DNA from: Thiotrichales bacterium
Lineage (GTDB): Bacteria > Pseudomonadota > Gammaproteobacteria > J044
Assembly (NCBI GenBank): GCA_024762895.1
Contig: JANTGN010000154.1
Location: forward strand, 1-6,309
Length of the DNA stretch: 6,309 nucleotides
Direction: 5' to 3'
Of this stretch, positions 6,178 to 6,309 are shown in pieces; within the stretch, counting starts at the first letter, position 1, and each line of letters opens with the position of its first letter. The notes under the pieces are model-generated. The model had not been told where the DNA came from and did not search any database. It worked only from the letters and a program-made list of their open reading frames with translations. The translations under genes were made by a program, and so were the position numbers.

Positions 6178-6309
6178 TTTATCGGCTTGAAGTACGGCGA
6201 TCCGTCAGTCAAAACAGCAGTTGAAACCGAGCGGGTCACCTACCTGCATGCCGATCACCTCAACACCCCGCATTATGCGACGGATGAGACCAGTGCCCTG
6301 GTCTGGCAG
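6178..6309 (+). pseudogene. Rhs/YD-repeat core fragment, 5'-truncated, continuing beyond the right edge
   Basis: The plus-strand frame translates to a 44-residue piece ending VTYLHADHLNTPHYATDETS and then ALVWQ. This is the characteristic H-x-D-H-L-x-T-P-x-x-x-T-D core motif of Rhs proteins, which occurs just before the hypervariable C-terminal toxin region. Intact Rhs proteins have many hundreds of residues before this motif. Here an in-frame TGA at 6175-6177 lies only 14 codons before the recognisable homology, and the minus-strand cytochrome gene starts less than 100 bases further left. The N-terminal shell domain is therefore missing. It is either a displaced C-terminal cassette of the kind that accumulates beside Rhs genes or a decayed remnant. 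What lies to the right cannot be judged from this window. Confidence 0.7.

Noticed and set aside
6140..6190. Sixteen-codon plus-strand ATG frame before the Rhs fragment
   Set aside because: It is too short, has no recognisable features or good ribosome binding site, and ends out of frame inside the Rhs region.
1..6309. CRISPR arrays, tRNA or rRNA genes, riboswitches
   Set aside because: No regularly spaced repeats other than the two-copy CAGAGT unit, and no cloverleaf, rRNA-like or known aptamer sequence was seen on either strand.

Overview
The window looks like chromosomal DNA of a gammaproteobacterium, most probably a sulfur-oxidising or purple-sulfur type lineage (Chromatiales or a relative). 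The best clue is a Prx5-glutaredoxin fusion gene directly followed by a reductase that carries the residues expected of glutathione amide reductase, an arrangement described from Chromatium gracile. This placement is inference. All four complete genes lie on the minus strand, so the window is best read from right to left.

Right edge (about 6178-6309): the start of a plus-strand Rhs/YD-repeat core coding fragment that has lost its 5' part and runs out of the window. Between it and the first gene lies a short region (6082-6177) that should hold the promoter of the cytochrome gene.

6081-2797: a probable two-gene unit. The first gene encodes a 757-residue lipoprotein-type octaheme cytochrome c with a HEAT-like and TPR C-terminal half. 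The second, 36 bases downstream, encodes a DUF389 membrane protein. Neither has a known reaction. The cytochrome is predicted to be tethered outside the cytoplasmic membrane, and the DUF389 protein is predicted to sit in that membrane.

2796-2520: a 277-base intergenic region holding a near-consensus four-element OxyR site (14 of 16 core bases, exact 7-base spacing) just upstream of the peroxiredoxin gene, plus two small hairpins at the end of the DUF389 gene.

2519-279: a peroxide-defence unit. GarA (peroxiredoxin-glutaredoxin fusion) reduces peroxides with a glutathione-type thiol. GarB (flavin disulfide reductase) regenerates that thiol. The sequence indicates NADH rather than NADPH as donor and glutathione amide rather than glutathione as substrate. 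A GC-rich hairpin lies between the two genes and a strong terminator closes the unit at 244-276.

Left edge (1-243): the C-terminal remnant of an IS3-type OrfA, followed at once by direct and inverted copies of a CAGAGT-containing repeat of the kind seen around REP-associated transposases. Mobile-element debris therefore flanks the four-gene block on both sides.
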